Shown here: positions 16,005-23,161 of the stretch, piece by piece
How the letters are laid out: each line of letters begins with the position of its first letter
Numbering within the stretch: the stretch's first letter is position 1
DNA from: a virus
DNA length: 23,352 nucleotides
IMG/VR virus record: IMGVR_UViG_3300009177_000467
Span: 1 to 23,352 of that record
Strand: one strand, 5' to 3'
The notes under the pieces: generated by a model
What the model was told of the DNA's origin: nothing
The model's database searches: none
What the model saw: the letters and a program-made list of their open reading frames with translations, nothing else
Made by a program: the position numbers and the translations under genes

Positions 16005-17235
16005 CAAAGATGCTGGTCGATTTGTTGGCGGCAATGCGGAGGCGCTCGGCGTCCGGGTTGGCGAACCGACGTTGACCATTGGCGGCAGTGGCAGTACCAT
16101 TACCACCCCCTGCGCCTGCGGCACGTTTAGCCAGGATAGATGCGGCGGCAGCTTTGGCAGCACTGGAGACAGTGGTACCCTTTTTCACTAGTGCTGCTGC
16201 GGCCTTAACCTTGGCCACCCGGCCCTGAGCATTGGCATTAGCCTTGGCGGTACGAGGCGCGAGATCATGGGCGAGACGGATGCGATCAATCTCGTGCAAT
16301 ACTGCGCGTCGGTCGGCTGGGAGATCAGCGTATTCTGGATTCTCACCCAACCGGTTCACCCTGGCAATAATGGCTGGATTGGCGCGAAGAACAGCTTGAT
16401 ACGTGGAACTGCCGTCTTTCGAGGGCTTTACAAATTCGGCGATATCGGGGTCTGTCTTCTCCAGCTTGGCAAGCTGTACTATAGCAGAACGTTCGGCGGC
16501 TTGTCTAGTGCGGAATTGCGAGGCACTTTTGTTGAGGTTGTCGAACTGCGCGAGGCGGGGTTCGACGTCAGCGAGGAGTTGCTCCCGCAGGTAGTTGAGT
16601 ACTGTTGGCGACTTGAGATTGAATACGAGGTCTTTGGCAAACTCGTAACGGCGATGTTCACGGAGTTCCTCAAAAGCTCTACGCCGCTGTGGCTCACTGA
16701 GACGGGCATCGAGTGAGTCACTGTAGAGTTGGGCCTCGGCTGTGTAGTGCAATGCGGGGTCGAGCACAATCGGGTCGGCATCACCAGCGGGGATGGGGGC
16801 GCGAGTAGACTGTGGGGGTGCAGTGGTGGCGGTATCGCTGGCCTTGGCCCGGGCAGTGCGGACTTCACGCTCGATCTCAGTTAGGGTCGAGTCATCCTGT
16901 GGCTGGGCAACTGGGGTGGACGCCTCGCTCTCAGCGAGTTGGGCAATGACTTCCTCGATGATTTGTGCCTGTTTCGCCGTGAGATTCGCGGGGTCATAGC
17001 CCATCTCGTCGGCGATGGCAGCACGATGCTCCTGGTCGGCGGTGGGCTGTGCCGCCTCGCCCTCGCCGTCGATTGGGTCAACTACCGGTGCCGCCTCGCC
17101 ATCCTCGTCCTGGGCGTCGGGGTTGCTGGACGACTCATCCGGGTCCTCTATGATGTTGGGTTCATCGTTGCCGACCGACTTGATCTCGTCCATGGTGGCG
17201 GTGCCGGTGGGTGCGCCGAAGGTTTGCATAGCCAT
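16000..17235 (-). CDS. Capsid scaffolding protein candidate
   Basis: 411 residues. The first ~90 are strongly acidic (IIEDPDESSSNPDAQDEDGE), the middle is helical and charged (YEFAKDLVFNLKSPTVLNYL; a segment LRANPAIIARVNRLGENPEY), and the last third is Ala/Lys-rich and basic. This polarity, together with the position between portal and capsid genes, is typical of internal scaffolds of podoviruses. AAGGAG lies 12 nt before the ATG at 17235; a second in-frame ATG follows 6 nt later. The stop TAG is formed by a palindrome copy. No protease motif seen. Function by context and composition. Confidence 0.82.
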   Translation of the reverse strand: MAMQTFGAPTGTATMDEIKSVGNDEPNIIEDPDESSSNPDAQDEDGEAAPVVDPIDGEGEAAQPTADQEHRAAIADEMGYDPANLTAKQAQIIEEVIAQLAESEASTPVAQPQDDSTLTEIEREVRTARAKASDTATTAPPQSTRAPIPAGDADPIVLDPALHYTAEAQLYSDSLDARLSEPQRRRAFEELREHRRYEFAKDLVFNLKSPTVLNYLREQLLADVEPRLAQFDNLNKSASQFRTRQAAERSAIVQLAKLEKTDPDIAEFVKPSKDGSSTYQAVLRANPAIIARVNRLGENPEYADLPADRRAVLHEIDRIRLAHDLAPRTAKANANAQGRVAKVKAAAALVKKGTTVSSAAKAAAASILAKRAAGAGGGNGTATAANGQRRFANPDAERLRIAANKSTSIFG

Positions 17236-17257
17236 TGGTGGTCTGTTCTCCTTGAAT

Positions 17258-17270
17258 GTTAGTTACTAAC
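17258..17270. repeat. 13-bp palindrome copy 11 (junction)
   Basis: GTTAGTTACTAAC on the + strand, between the stop at 17287 and the scaffold start at 17235 (22 nt), followed by AAGGAG. Confidence 0.9.
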
Positions 17271-17286
17271 TGTCGCCTACTGTCGT

Positions 17287-17700
17287 CTAACCGTCTAAAT
17301 GGGCAAATAATGGTAACGACTGCATTGACTGTTCCTGGTTGCAGTACGCTTCCATGTCGCTAATCATAGCATTGAGCAGGGCATACCGGGCCGCATGTAC
17401 GACCGCGCCATTGTGATCCCCGGTGAGGGCGGCACTGGCCATGGCCTGCATCGCATCCCCGCCCCTTGCCCGGGTGTAGTCCTGTAGAAACGGCCTAAGC
17501 AAGCGGAGCGCCTCCCATACTTGAGAGTTGTCCTTCCAGTTCGGGGCCACCTGTCCCTGGGATGGGTGGTGCTCCTGCTGGGGGAGGGGGTGGAAAACCG
17601 TTCGGCTTAGGTCCGGCGGGGTTGGGGTTGGTGGGGTTAGTATTGGCTGGACCTTGCTGGGGCTGGGGTCCAGCGGGGCTTGACTGTTGCGGTTTGCCAT
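17287..17700 (-). CDS. Unknown 137-aa protein starting inside the portal gene
   Basis: Start chosen at 17700 because AAAGGAGG lies 8 nt upstream, one of the best SDs in the window; an in-frame ATG at 17763 is less likely. The first ~65 residues overlap the portal 3' end in another frame and are Pro/Ser-rich. The remainder is helical and charged (SQVWEALRLLRPFLQDYTRA; then AALTGDHNGAVVHAARYALL). The gene overlaps the portal by 206 bases, so the portal tail and this N-terminus are encoded on the same DNA in two frames. No family recognised; it lies where some phages encode small head-assembly proteins. Confidence 0.75.
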   Translation of the reverse strand: MANRNSQAPLDPSPSKVQPILTPPTPTPPDLSRTVFHPLPQQEHHPSQGQVAPNWKDNSQVWEALRLLRPFLQDYTRARGGDAMQAMASAALTGDHNGAVVHAARYALLNAMISDMEAYCNQEQSMQSLPLFAHLDG

Positions 17701-19849
17701 TCGGTGGGCCTCCTTTGCCCATTGCCCCCATGAGGGCTTCCATTGGATTGCCGCCACCCGCACCCTCGGCCCCGGGTTCGGGCTGTGGCTTGATTAGTCT
17801 ACCAATATCCTTGCCCTTGCCCATGGCCTTGAGGACATCCTTGATCGCCTCATCCATGCGGACGACATCGGGGTTCTCCTTGGCCAGCGTATATATCAAC
17901 TGGGCCTCGTTGACCTTGTTCATCTTGGCGTCGGGGAACATCGACGTAGAGTCTACAATGATCTCCCCGTCATCCTCGTAGTCCTCTGGTTCCATGGTCA
18001 CCATGGAGGTTTCGACGTCTTCCAGTTTCGCCGACTGTCCACCCATGAGGTGATAATGGCCAAGGTCGAGGGAGAGATCTTCGTTCAACTCACTGCGTAG
18101 CAACTCGCGCATCATCTCGCAGTCATCGCCGATCTTCTTGACGAACATGGACGTCGTCTGCCCAGCGAGTACGGCGGTGTTGCGGTCCATGATCTTGGCA
18201 CCAGTGGCAGTGTTGCTCTGTTGAGGGGCCAACTCGGCCATGCTGCTTAGACTGCTATCACCTGTGGTGGATTGAATCAGCTTCATTGCCGACTCATCAC
18301 TGTTCATGCTGGACAGCGCACTGGCAATGGCTGGACCCGATTGCTCGAAACCAAAGGATTTACCGCCGCCACGGGTGTAGACCACACGGAAGCCGGAAGT
18401 ATTTCTGGTAAAGAACTCGGGGTTGGACCATAGGGCAGCATCGTCTGTCCAGAGTAAGGGACGGGATATGGCATCAATGAGATCGTGGCGTTGAAAGAAT
18501 GACTGGGCATACATGTCAGCGAGTGAGACAATATGGTGCGCGGGACTCTCGCCGGGACCGCCAAGGATGCTGTCTACGATGCGTAGTTCGGTGCGTGCCA
18601 CCTTGCCATCACCGATTAGGTATGGGTAGTAGAAGTGGCCAAGCCAGATGTTGTCGCACTTGTACTCAACAGTCGCATCCTCACCACCATGCCCTGGGTA
18701 CTCGATTTTATGCACGCCCCAGCGGACCTCGATGTCGTCGGCGTAGGTGCCCTCGTTGCTGGGGTGGGTGGAGGCGCTACGCTTGACGAGGTTGTAGAGG
18801 TTGCCGCGCAGGCGTTCACTCTGACTGCCAATTGCACGCACGTCGCCGTTGGGCTTGTCGTCCATGACGGCCTGGATGCGGCGTGCGAGGTCCGGGTCAT
18901 ATTCGCCATTAGGTAATTTATGCCGCTCGTATAGCTCCTGGAACCACTCGATGCCGACCCGCATGTACTCGCCCACATACGCGCATGTCCCCAGGGTGTC
19001 GAACTCGGGTTCGGGGAAGATGTCGCCGGGGAACGTGTACTTGACACTGGGGCCGACGTACCCGCGCTCGTCGTAGATGATACGTAGCCGCCCCTTATGG
19101 CCATATGTCTGTGCCAATACTGGTATCGCTTGTAATGCGACCTCATCCATGGCCTCCTGGTCGTTTGGGTCGATGCTGGCGCTGGTGGCAATGTCCTCGA
19201 TGATTGGCACAAGCTGTGGCTCGTAGGTGTCCAGTACGGCGAGGATCATGTCGTCAGTCATGCGCTCTGGACGGACGAGGCGCACCCGCTTGATAATGGT
19301 GTCGTCCCAGCCCCAGCTATTGGGACCCCAGCCGGTGATCCACGCACTGGTTAACGTCTTATTCACTACCCGGGACTTGCGTTGCGCCTTGTCATAGAAA
19401 TACATGTACGACGCCGAGAGCTTGTCGGCACGCTCAGTGTTGCGGGACCGGCAAGTGATTACTGGTACGTTGGCGTTGACCCGGGCGACCATGCGCTGGC
19501 AGGCATTCCACAGCACGGGCAGACCGTCTGTCCTATCTTGTCTCTTTATGCGGGTCGCCGCCTGCCGCAATATGGCCACACTATCACTGGCGAATGCCCC
19601 ATCCATGGTACTGGGGGTGGCAAGGGTGGGGTCGTTGAGGACCTGGGGTTTGCGGTAACCACTGTAGGATTCCCACGTCTTCTCCCACACCGGCCAGTAG
19701 TTATTCTCCAGCCATGACTCACTGCGCTGAATACGGTCGTCCATGTTACGGGCGCGGTCGGCGTCGTGGTCACCAGTGGAGAAATCGACATTACCACTGG
19801 GTATATATGGCCCACCTCCGGCGACGTCAACTTGTTCTTGCGTGGTCAT
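17495..19849 (-). CDS. Portal protein
   Basis: 784 residues, large for a portal and in the range of podoviral ones. The N-terminal ~100 residues are charged; residues about 110-200 (WNACQRMVARVNANVPVITC, WITGWGPNSWGW) and 440-560 (SLADMYAQSFFQRHDLIDAI, FRVVYTRGGG, TTGDSSLSSMAELAPQQSNT) look like the clip/stem region of this type, where a Ser/Thr-rich helix precedes a turn. The last ~90 residues are a Pro/Gly/Asn-rich tail shared in coding space with the next gene. AAGGAG lies 7 nt before the ATG, just after a palindrome copy, and the start is 23 bases inside the terminase gene. It would form the dodecameric DNA entry ring. Gene order (TerL, portal, scaffold, capsid) supports the call. Confidence 0.88.
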   Translation of the reverse strand: MTTQEQVDVAGGGPYIPSGNVDFSTGDHDADRARNMDDRIQRSESWLENNYWPVWEKTWESYSGYRKPQVLNDPTLATPSTMDGAFASDSVAILRQAATRIKRQDRTDGLPVLWNACQRMVARVNANVPVITCRSRNTERADKLSASYMYFYDKAQRKSRVVNKTLTSAWITGWGPNSWGWDDTIIKRVRLVRPERMTDDMILAVLDTYEPQLVPIIEDIATSASIDPNDQEAMDEVALQAIPVLAQTYGHKGRLRIIYDERGYVGPSVKYTFPGDIFPEPEFDTLGTCAYVGEYMRVGIEWFQELYERHKLPNGEYDPDLARRIQAVMDDKPNGDVRAIGSQSERLRGNLYNLVKRSASTHPSNEGTYADDIEVRWGVHKIEYPGHGGEDATVEYKCDNIWLGHFYYPYLIGDGKVARTELRIVDSILGGPGESPAHHIVSLADMYAQSFFQRHDLIDAISRPLLWTDDAALWSNPEFFTRNTSGFRVVYTRGGGKSFGFEQSGPAIASALSSMNSDESAMKLIQSTTGDSSLSSMAELAPQQSNTATGAKIMDRNTAVLAGQTTSMFVKKIGDDCEMMRELLRSELNEDLSLDLGHYHLMGGQSAKLEDVETSMVTMEPEDYEDDGEIIVDSTSMFPDAKMNKVNEAQLIYTLAKENPDVVRMDEAIKDVLKAMGKGKDIGRLIKPQPEPGAEGAGGGNPMEALMGAMGKGGPPNGKPQQSSPAGPQPQQGPANTNPTNPNPAGPKPNGFPPPPPAGAPPIPGTGGPELEGQLSSMGGAPLA

Positions 19850-21683
19850 GGCTGGACTCCTTGTTAGTGACTAACACTGGGGCAGTAAACTGGTTGGCGA
19901 TGACGTAGCGGTTGCTGGCCATCATCTCGGTGTAGAATATGTTACCACTAAGCAGGTAGCGGGTATTGTCCAGCATGTGGGTGCGGAACTGCGATACACG
20001 CTGGTTGAGGTCCTTTGACAATGACGTACTCGTCGTGGCGTAGCGGTGATTGCGAAATTCAGCACGGAGTTCCAGTAGGGATTCTGCGATAAATAGGCGT
20101 GGCCGAGTAGTATTACGCCACACCTTGGGTTCCAGTAGCTCGTCGATCTTGTCATTACCAACCGCATGTGACTTGCGCGGGTCCTGGCAGTAGATGCCAT
20201 ACTTGCGGTACTCGTCATAGATGAATAGGTCCGGGGTGCCCTCACCACTAATGCGAAACCCCTTGCCTGCCTGGTCCATAAGACGAGATACGATCCTCTC
20301 GCCACCATCGCGATGAGTGTACTGGTACATTTCATACGGGGTACCGGGGCTGGTGGCCACTATCTCATTACCCTCTACAAAAGCTATATACTCTGCGTAT
20401 GTACGGACAGTATAACGGTTACATTCATCTTCATCTCGGAGACGCCGTCCAGTGCCGTAAACGTTACTGGGCCAGGATTCGCGGTAAAAGTAGAAGTCGT
20501 AGTCTCTAGTAACCAGCAGCCAAAGGGCCGCGTGTTCGGTGCGTGGATGAGGATCAATGGACATGTATAGACAGCCGTATTCGGGGATGTCGCGGTCGGG
20601 GATGACGTGGATTTGCTCATTGTATTTGGGGTGGACTAGTGCGCCGCCCAGGGCCTCGGCGTCGATCTCCATCTCACGTTTCCACATGGGCGATCCCATG
20701 CCACCGAAGACCTTGGCAACCCGTTTGAGTTTCGCGGGGTCGCGCATCGACGGGTCGCAACTGTAGTGGACCCGTATAAATACCCAGCCCTGTGGCGAGA
20801 GGTGCTTGGTTAGCCCTGGTATTGGCCCGGTGACGTCATTGCTCGTCATCCCCTGTGGGGTTGGTACCTGTAAACCAGATAGTCCAACTTGTGCAAGACT
20901 GCCATGGTCGAAAAGGTGAGTGTAGGAGTACAAGTCCTGGTGTAGAAGTGGGTTGTACGACCACGGGATCTGCTTGCACTCTTTCCATATCTCGTTGAGT
21001 GGACCCGGCTTGGCTGTGGCGATCAGCCAGATGAATGGCGTTTTGGCGGCGAGAGCATTGGTGACGCATTCTAGTAACTCTCCCTCTAGGGATGCTTCGT
21101 CAAAGATGTAGACGGTGCCGTGCTCGAAACGTATCTTGTCACTGCCACTGGCAAAGGCGGCGGCGCTACTGCCATTAGGTAGGTTGCACTCGGCGTAGGA
21201 TTGCGAGAATAGATCGAGGGTCAGGTCGCCCAGCCACTTACCCTTGAGGCGGTCGGTGCTATTCATGAGTAGCACCTTGATCTTTTCTATAATCTTGGCG
21301 GCGCGGGGTTGGTCAGCGGATTGGACAATGACACGGGTGTCGGGCTGGGTCGCCATCATGTGGGCGGCGAGACCGGCGGCAGTCCACGACATCATCAACG
21401 TGCGCGATTTGTATGTCGCGTGGATGAGTGACTCACCTTTGGGTGGACGTGTCATCAGGTCCTCGGCGATGTAGTCGAAGTACGGCGACAGGGGGAAGGG
21501 CTTGCGGCTGTTGGCGTCCTGTTCATCCACTGTCCTGGTGCCGTTGCGGAGCCAGAACATGGCCGACTTTGGGGTGTTGATATTGGATTCCCTGTATATC
21601 AACTCATCGGTTAGCTCGGCGATGTCGGCGGCGAGTTTGACGTTGGCTAGGTTAGGTAGTGGAACAAATGTGGGTGTGGCCAT
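19827..21683 (-). CDS. terL: Terminase large subunit
   Basis: 618 residues. The ATPase has a variant Walker A at about 89-97 (ATYKSRTLM), a Walker B with acidic pair at 191-196 (VYIFDE) and a coupling-type segment at 221-227 (IATAKPG). The nuclease half starts with a beta strand carrying Asp377 (YMSIDPHP), with further acidic residues at DLFIYDEY (about 485-492) and in the late NDKIDELLEP segment. This two-domain order is that of the packaging motor that cuts and pumps DNA through the portal. The ATG lies 4 nt after a palindrome copy and lacks a clear SD. Its 3' end runs through another copy (LVTN, residues 604-607) and overlaps the portal start by 23 bases. Confidence 0.92.
   Translation of the reverse strand: MATPTFVPLPNLANVKLAADIAELTDELIYRESNINTPKSAMFWLRNGTRTVDEQDANSRKPFPLSPYFDYIAEDLMTRPPKGESLIHATYKSRTLMMSWTAAGLAAHMMATQPDTRVIVQSADQPRAAKIIEKIKVLLMNSTDRLKGKWLGDLTLDLFSQSYAECNLPNGSSAAAFASGSDKIRFEHGTVYIFDEASLEGELLECVTNALAAKTPFIWLIATAKPGPLNEIWKECKQIPWSYNPLLHQDLYSYTHLFDHGSLAQVGLSGLQVPTPQGMTSNDVTGPIPGLTKHLSPQGWVFIRVHYSCDPSMRDPAKLKRVAKVFGGMGSPMWKREMEIDAEALGGALVHPKYNEQIHVIPDRDIPEYGCLYMSIDPHPRTEHAALWLLVTRDYDFYFYRESWPSNVYGTGRRLRDEDECNRYTVRTYAEYIAFVEGNEIVATSPGTPYEMYQYTHRDGGERIVSRLMDQAGKGFRISGEGTPDLFIYDEYRKYGIYCQDPRKSHAVGNDKIDELLEPKVWRNTTRPRLFIAESLLELRAEFRNHRYATTSTSLSKDLNQRVSQFRTHMLDNTRYLLSGNIFYTEMMASNRYVIANQFTAPVLVTNKESSHDHARTS
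19863..19875. repeat. 13-bp palindrome copy 12 (end of terL, before portal)
   Basis: GTTAGTGACTAAC on the + strand, read as LVTN (residues 604-607) at the end of terL and placed 13 nt before the portal ATG, just ahead of its AAGGAG. Confidence 0.9.
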
Positions 21684-21687
21684 TGCG

Positions 21688-21700
21688 GTTAGTCACTAAC
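21688..21700. repeat. 13-bp palindrome copy 13 (junction; contains stop)
   Basis: GTTAGTCACTAAC on the + strand (centre C). It supplies the TAA of the small-terminase candidate, 4 nt before the terL ATG, which has no clear SD. Confidence 0.9.
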
Positions 21701-22333
21701 TGGTGTGACGTCGATGACGCCTTTAACACCACTGGCGCGTAGTGTGCCGCCAGCTTGTTGGACTAATTCTACCAGACGCAGGCGTAGTTCATCAGTGGAC
21801 AATGCTGCCAACTTATCGCCGATCTCATGCTCCACTATAGCCTTAGATGGATGATTCGCCCCTAGGGTGTCGAGTAACTTGGCCGCAGCAGTGATACGGG
21901 TGCGGTGATCGGGCGTAAAGTGGGGGTTACCTTCCCTGTCATACGTGACACGTTCCGCATTCATGCCGTCGTCGATGACCGCGAACGCCTTGGCTATACG
22001 CACCCCCACCAGTGCTGCGGCCTCCTGGGCCTTGACATACATGGCCCGTTCCATGGTCGCCCTGGCAATGATGGTGCCCTTGCGGATACGGGACCGTATG
22101 TAATTGGATAGATCGACCTCGGGGATGGCGAAGCGGATGGCTACGGCGGCAATGTACTCGTCGATGTTGTCGCTAGTTGGTGGGTAGGCGGCGGCGAAGT
22201 CGTCAACGAGGCGGGTCCATGGGGGAACAGGTTGCCCAGGAGGGATGCTGTCGGCAGTATGGTCGATACCGTTGACGGCAGTGGCCGTGGCGTTCCCGTT
22301 CCCCTGTCTATTATTGCGTAGGTTGAGAGCCAT
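21689..22333 (-). CDS. Terminase small subunit candidate
   Basis: Start taken at the ATG at 22333 (MALNLRNNRQ); a TTG two codons upstream is possible, and neither has a clear SD. The ~214-residue product has a disordered, Pro-containing N-terminus, a helical centre (SRIRKGTIIARATMERAMYV; AAALVGVRIAKAFAVIDDGM) and a C-terminal helical part (LSTDELRLRLVELVQQAGGT). Position just before terL and the helical make-up fit the DNA-recognition subunit of the packaging motor, but I see no unmistakable helix-turn-helix. The stop TAA is supplied by a palindrome copy. Confidence 0.7.
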   Translation of the reverse strand: MALNLRNNRQGNGNATATAVNGIDHTADSIPPGQPVPPWTRLVDDFAAAYPPTSDNIDEYIAAVAIRFAIPEVDLSNYIRSRIRKGTIIARATMERAMYVKAQEAAALVGVRIAKAFAVIDDGMNAERVTYDREGNPHFTPDHRTRITAAAKLLDTLGANHPSKAIVEHEIGDKLAALSTDELRLRLVELVQQAGGTLRASGVKGVIDVTPVSD

Positions 22334-22347
22334 ACGCAAGTATCATA

Positions 22348-22629
22348 TCAATAGCGGCCATCGTGGGTGATTGCACTATTGCAGTCCATGCGTGCCTCGC
22401 GTAACTTGCGTATGGCGGCACTACGGTCAGGCCCGGCGGGGACAGTGCGGATGATGAGTTTCACTGCGTTGGCCAGTACCTCACGTACCCTACTGCCCTG
22501 CTCGACCTGTACGTCGTTCCAACGGTGGTACGTGAACATGTCGTCCACAGTGGTGTCTACCAGTTCCGCCTGGGCCTCGGCGTGGGCGGGGCGGACAGTG
22601 TTTAGGTTCAAGACGGACGCGGGTTCCAT
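22348..22629 (-). CDS. acb2: Acb2/Tad1-hairpin family protein (probable anti-CBASS sponge)
   Basis: 93 residues. The second half matches the family pattern as I know it: FTYH near residue 32, then a Q..R..VREVLANAVKLI helix, VPAGPDRSAAIRKLREARMD, and a closing NSAI. Known Acb2 proteins of this size bind cyclic di- and trinucleotides and so block CBASS defence; the related Tad1 binds the Thoeris signal. Acting in the cytoplasm of the infected cell, it would shield the phage during assembly. AAGGAG lies 7 nt before the ATG, with a palindrome copy upstream. It is unusual only in its setting just before the terminase genes. Family call from sequence pattern; ligand and activity are inferred. Confidence 0.8.
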   Translation of the reverse strand: MEPASVLNLNTVRPAHAEAQAELVDTTVDDMFTYHRWNDVQVEQGSRVREVLANAVKLIIRTVPAGPDRSAAIRKLREARMDCNSAITHDGRY

Positions 22630-22644
22630 TGCGGTTCTCCTTGG

Positions 22645-22657
22645 GTTAGTGACTAAC
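22645..22657. repeat. 13-bp palindrome copy 14 (junction)
   Basis: GTTAGTGACTAAC on the + strand. It shares a base with the TAG of the 145-aa gene and lies 15 nt before the Acb2-like start, followed by AAGGAG. Confidence 0.9.
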
Positions 22658-23094
22658 TAGGCGTTTTTGCCAAATACCAGTTCCTGGTGGACGACCATCT
22701 TGGGTCCTAGTTCCACTTCGCCAGTGCCAACGTCATACATATAGGTGCGGCCATAGAGGTCAGGCCCCTGCTTGTAGGCGACGTGGGTTGGCGTCATGGC
22801 CTCGATCTCACAATACTCGTACATGCCCCCGCAGGACGACACGTCATCGCCACCCTTGCCCTTAGCCTTTTTAGACTTGGCCTGCGCCCTTGCCTCTTCC
22901 ATCAGGGCCTCGTGGACCTTCTCGGTCTTGGTGGCGAGGTTCTCCCTGTCCGTGATACGGACGTTAGAGGCGTTGGACGTGGACGCACGCTTGGCCTCCT
23001 TGCGCTCGGCACTGTACTTCTCGGCCTTGGTGCCGGTTGGCTTCAGGCCGAGATACAGCGTGCGCTCGTTCATGTCCATCGTGCTGGTGGGCAT
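22657..23094 (-). CDS. Unknown charged 145-aa protein
   Basis: 145 residues. The first ~70 are very Lys/Glu/Ala-rich and probably helical (TKAEKYSAERKEAKRAST; HEALMEEARAQAKSKKAKGK), with a Lys/Gly-rich joint. The C-terminal half is a compact beta-like domain (MYEYCEIEAMTPTHVAYKQG, then GRTYMYDVGTGEVEL) with two Cys. AGGAG lies 9 nt before the ATG. The stop TAG shares its last base with a palindrome copy. No family recognised; it lies just upstream of the Acb2-like gene. Confidence 0.75.
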   Translation of the reverse strand: MPTSTMDMNERTLYLGLKPTGTKAEKYSAERKEAKRASTSNASNVRITDRENLATKTEKVHEALMEEARAQAKSKKAKGKGGDDVSSCGGMYEYCEIEAMTPTHVAYKQGPDLYGRTYMYDVGTGEVELGPKMVVHQELVFGKNA

Positions 23095-23161
23095 GTAATG
23101 GTACTCCTAGGCTGTAGAGTACACGATAGTGACACGGGATGTCAACTGGTATTTGAGACGG

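Noticed and set aside
19404-19717. + strand frames opposite the portal gene
   Set aside because: Antisense to a confidently assigned gene, without SD or recognisable product.
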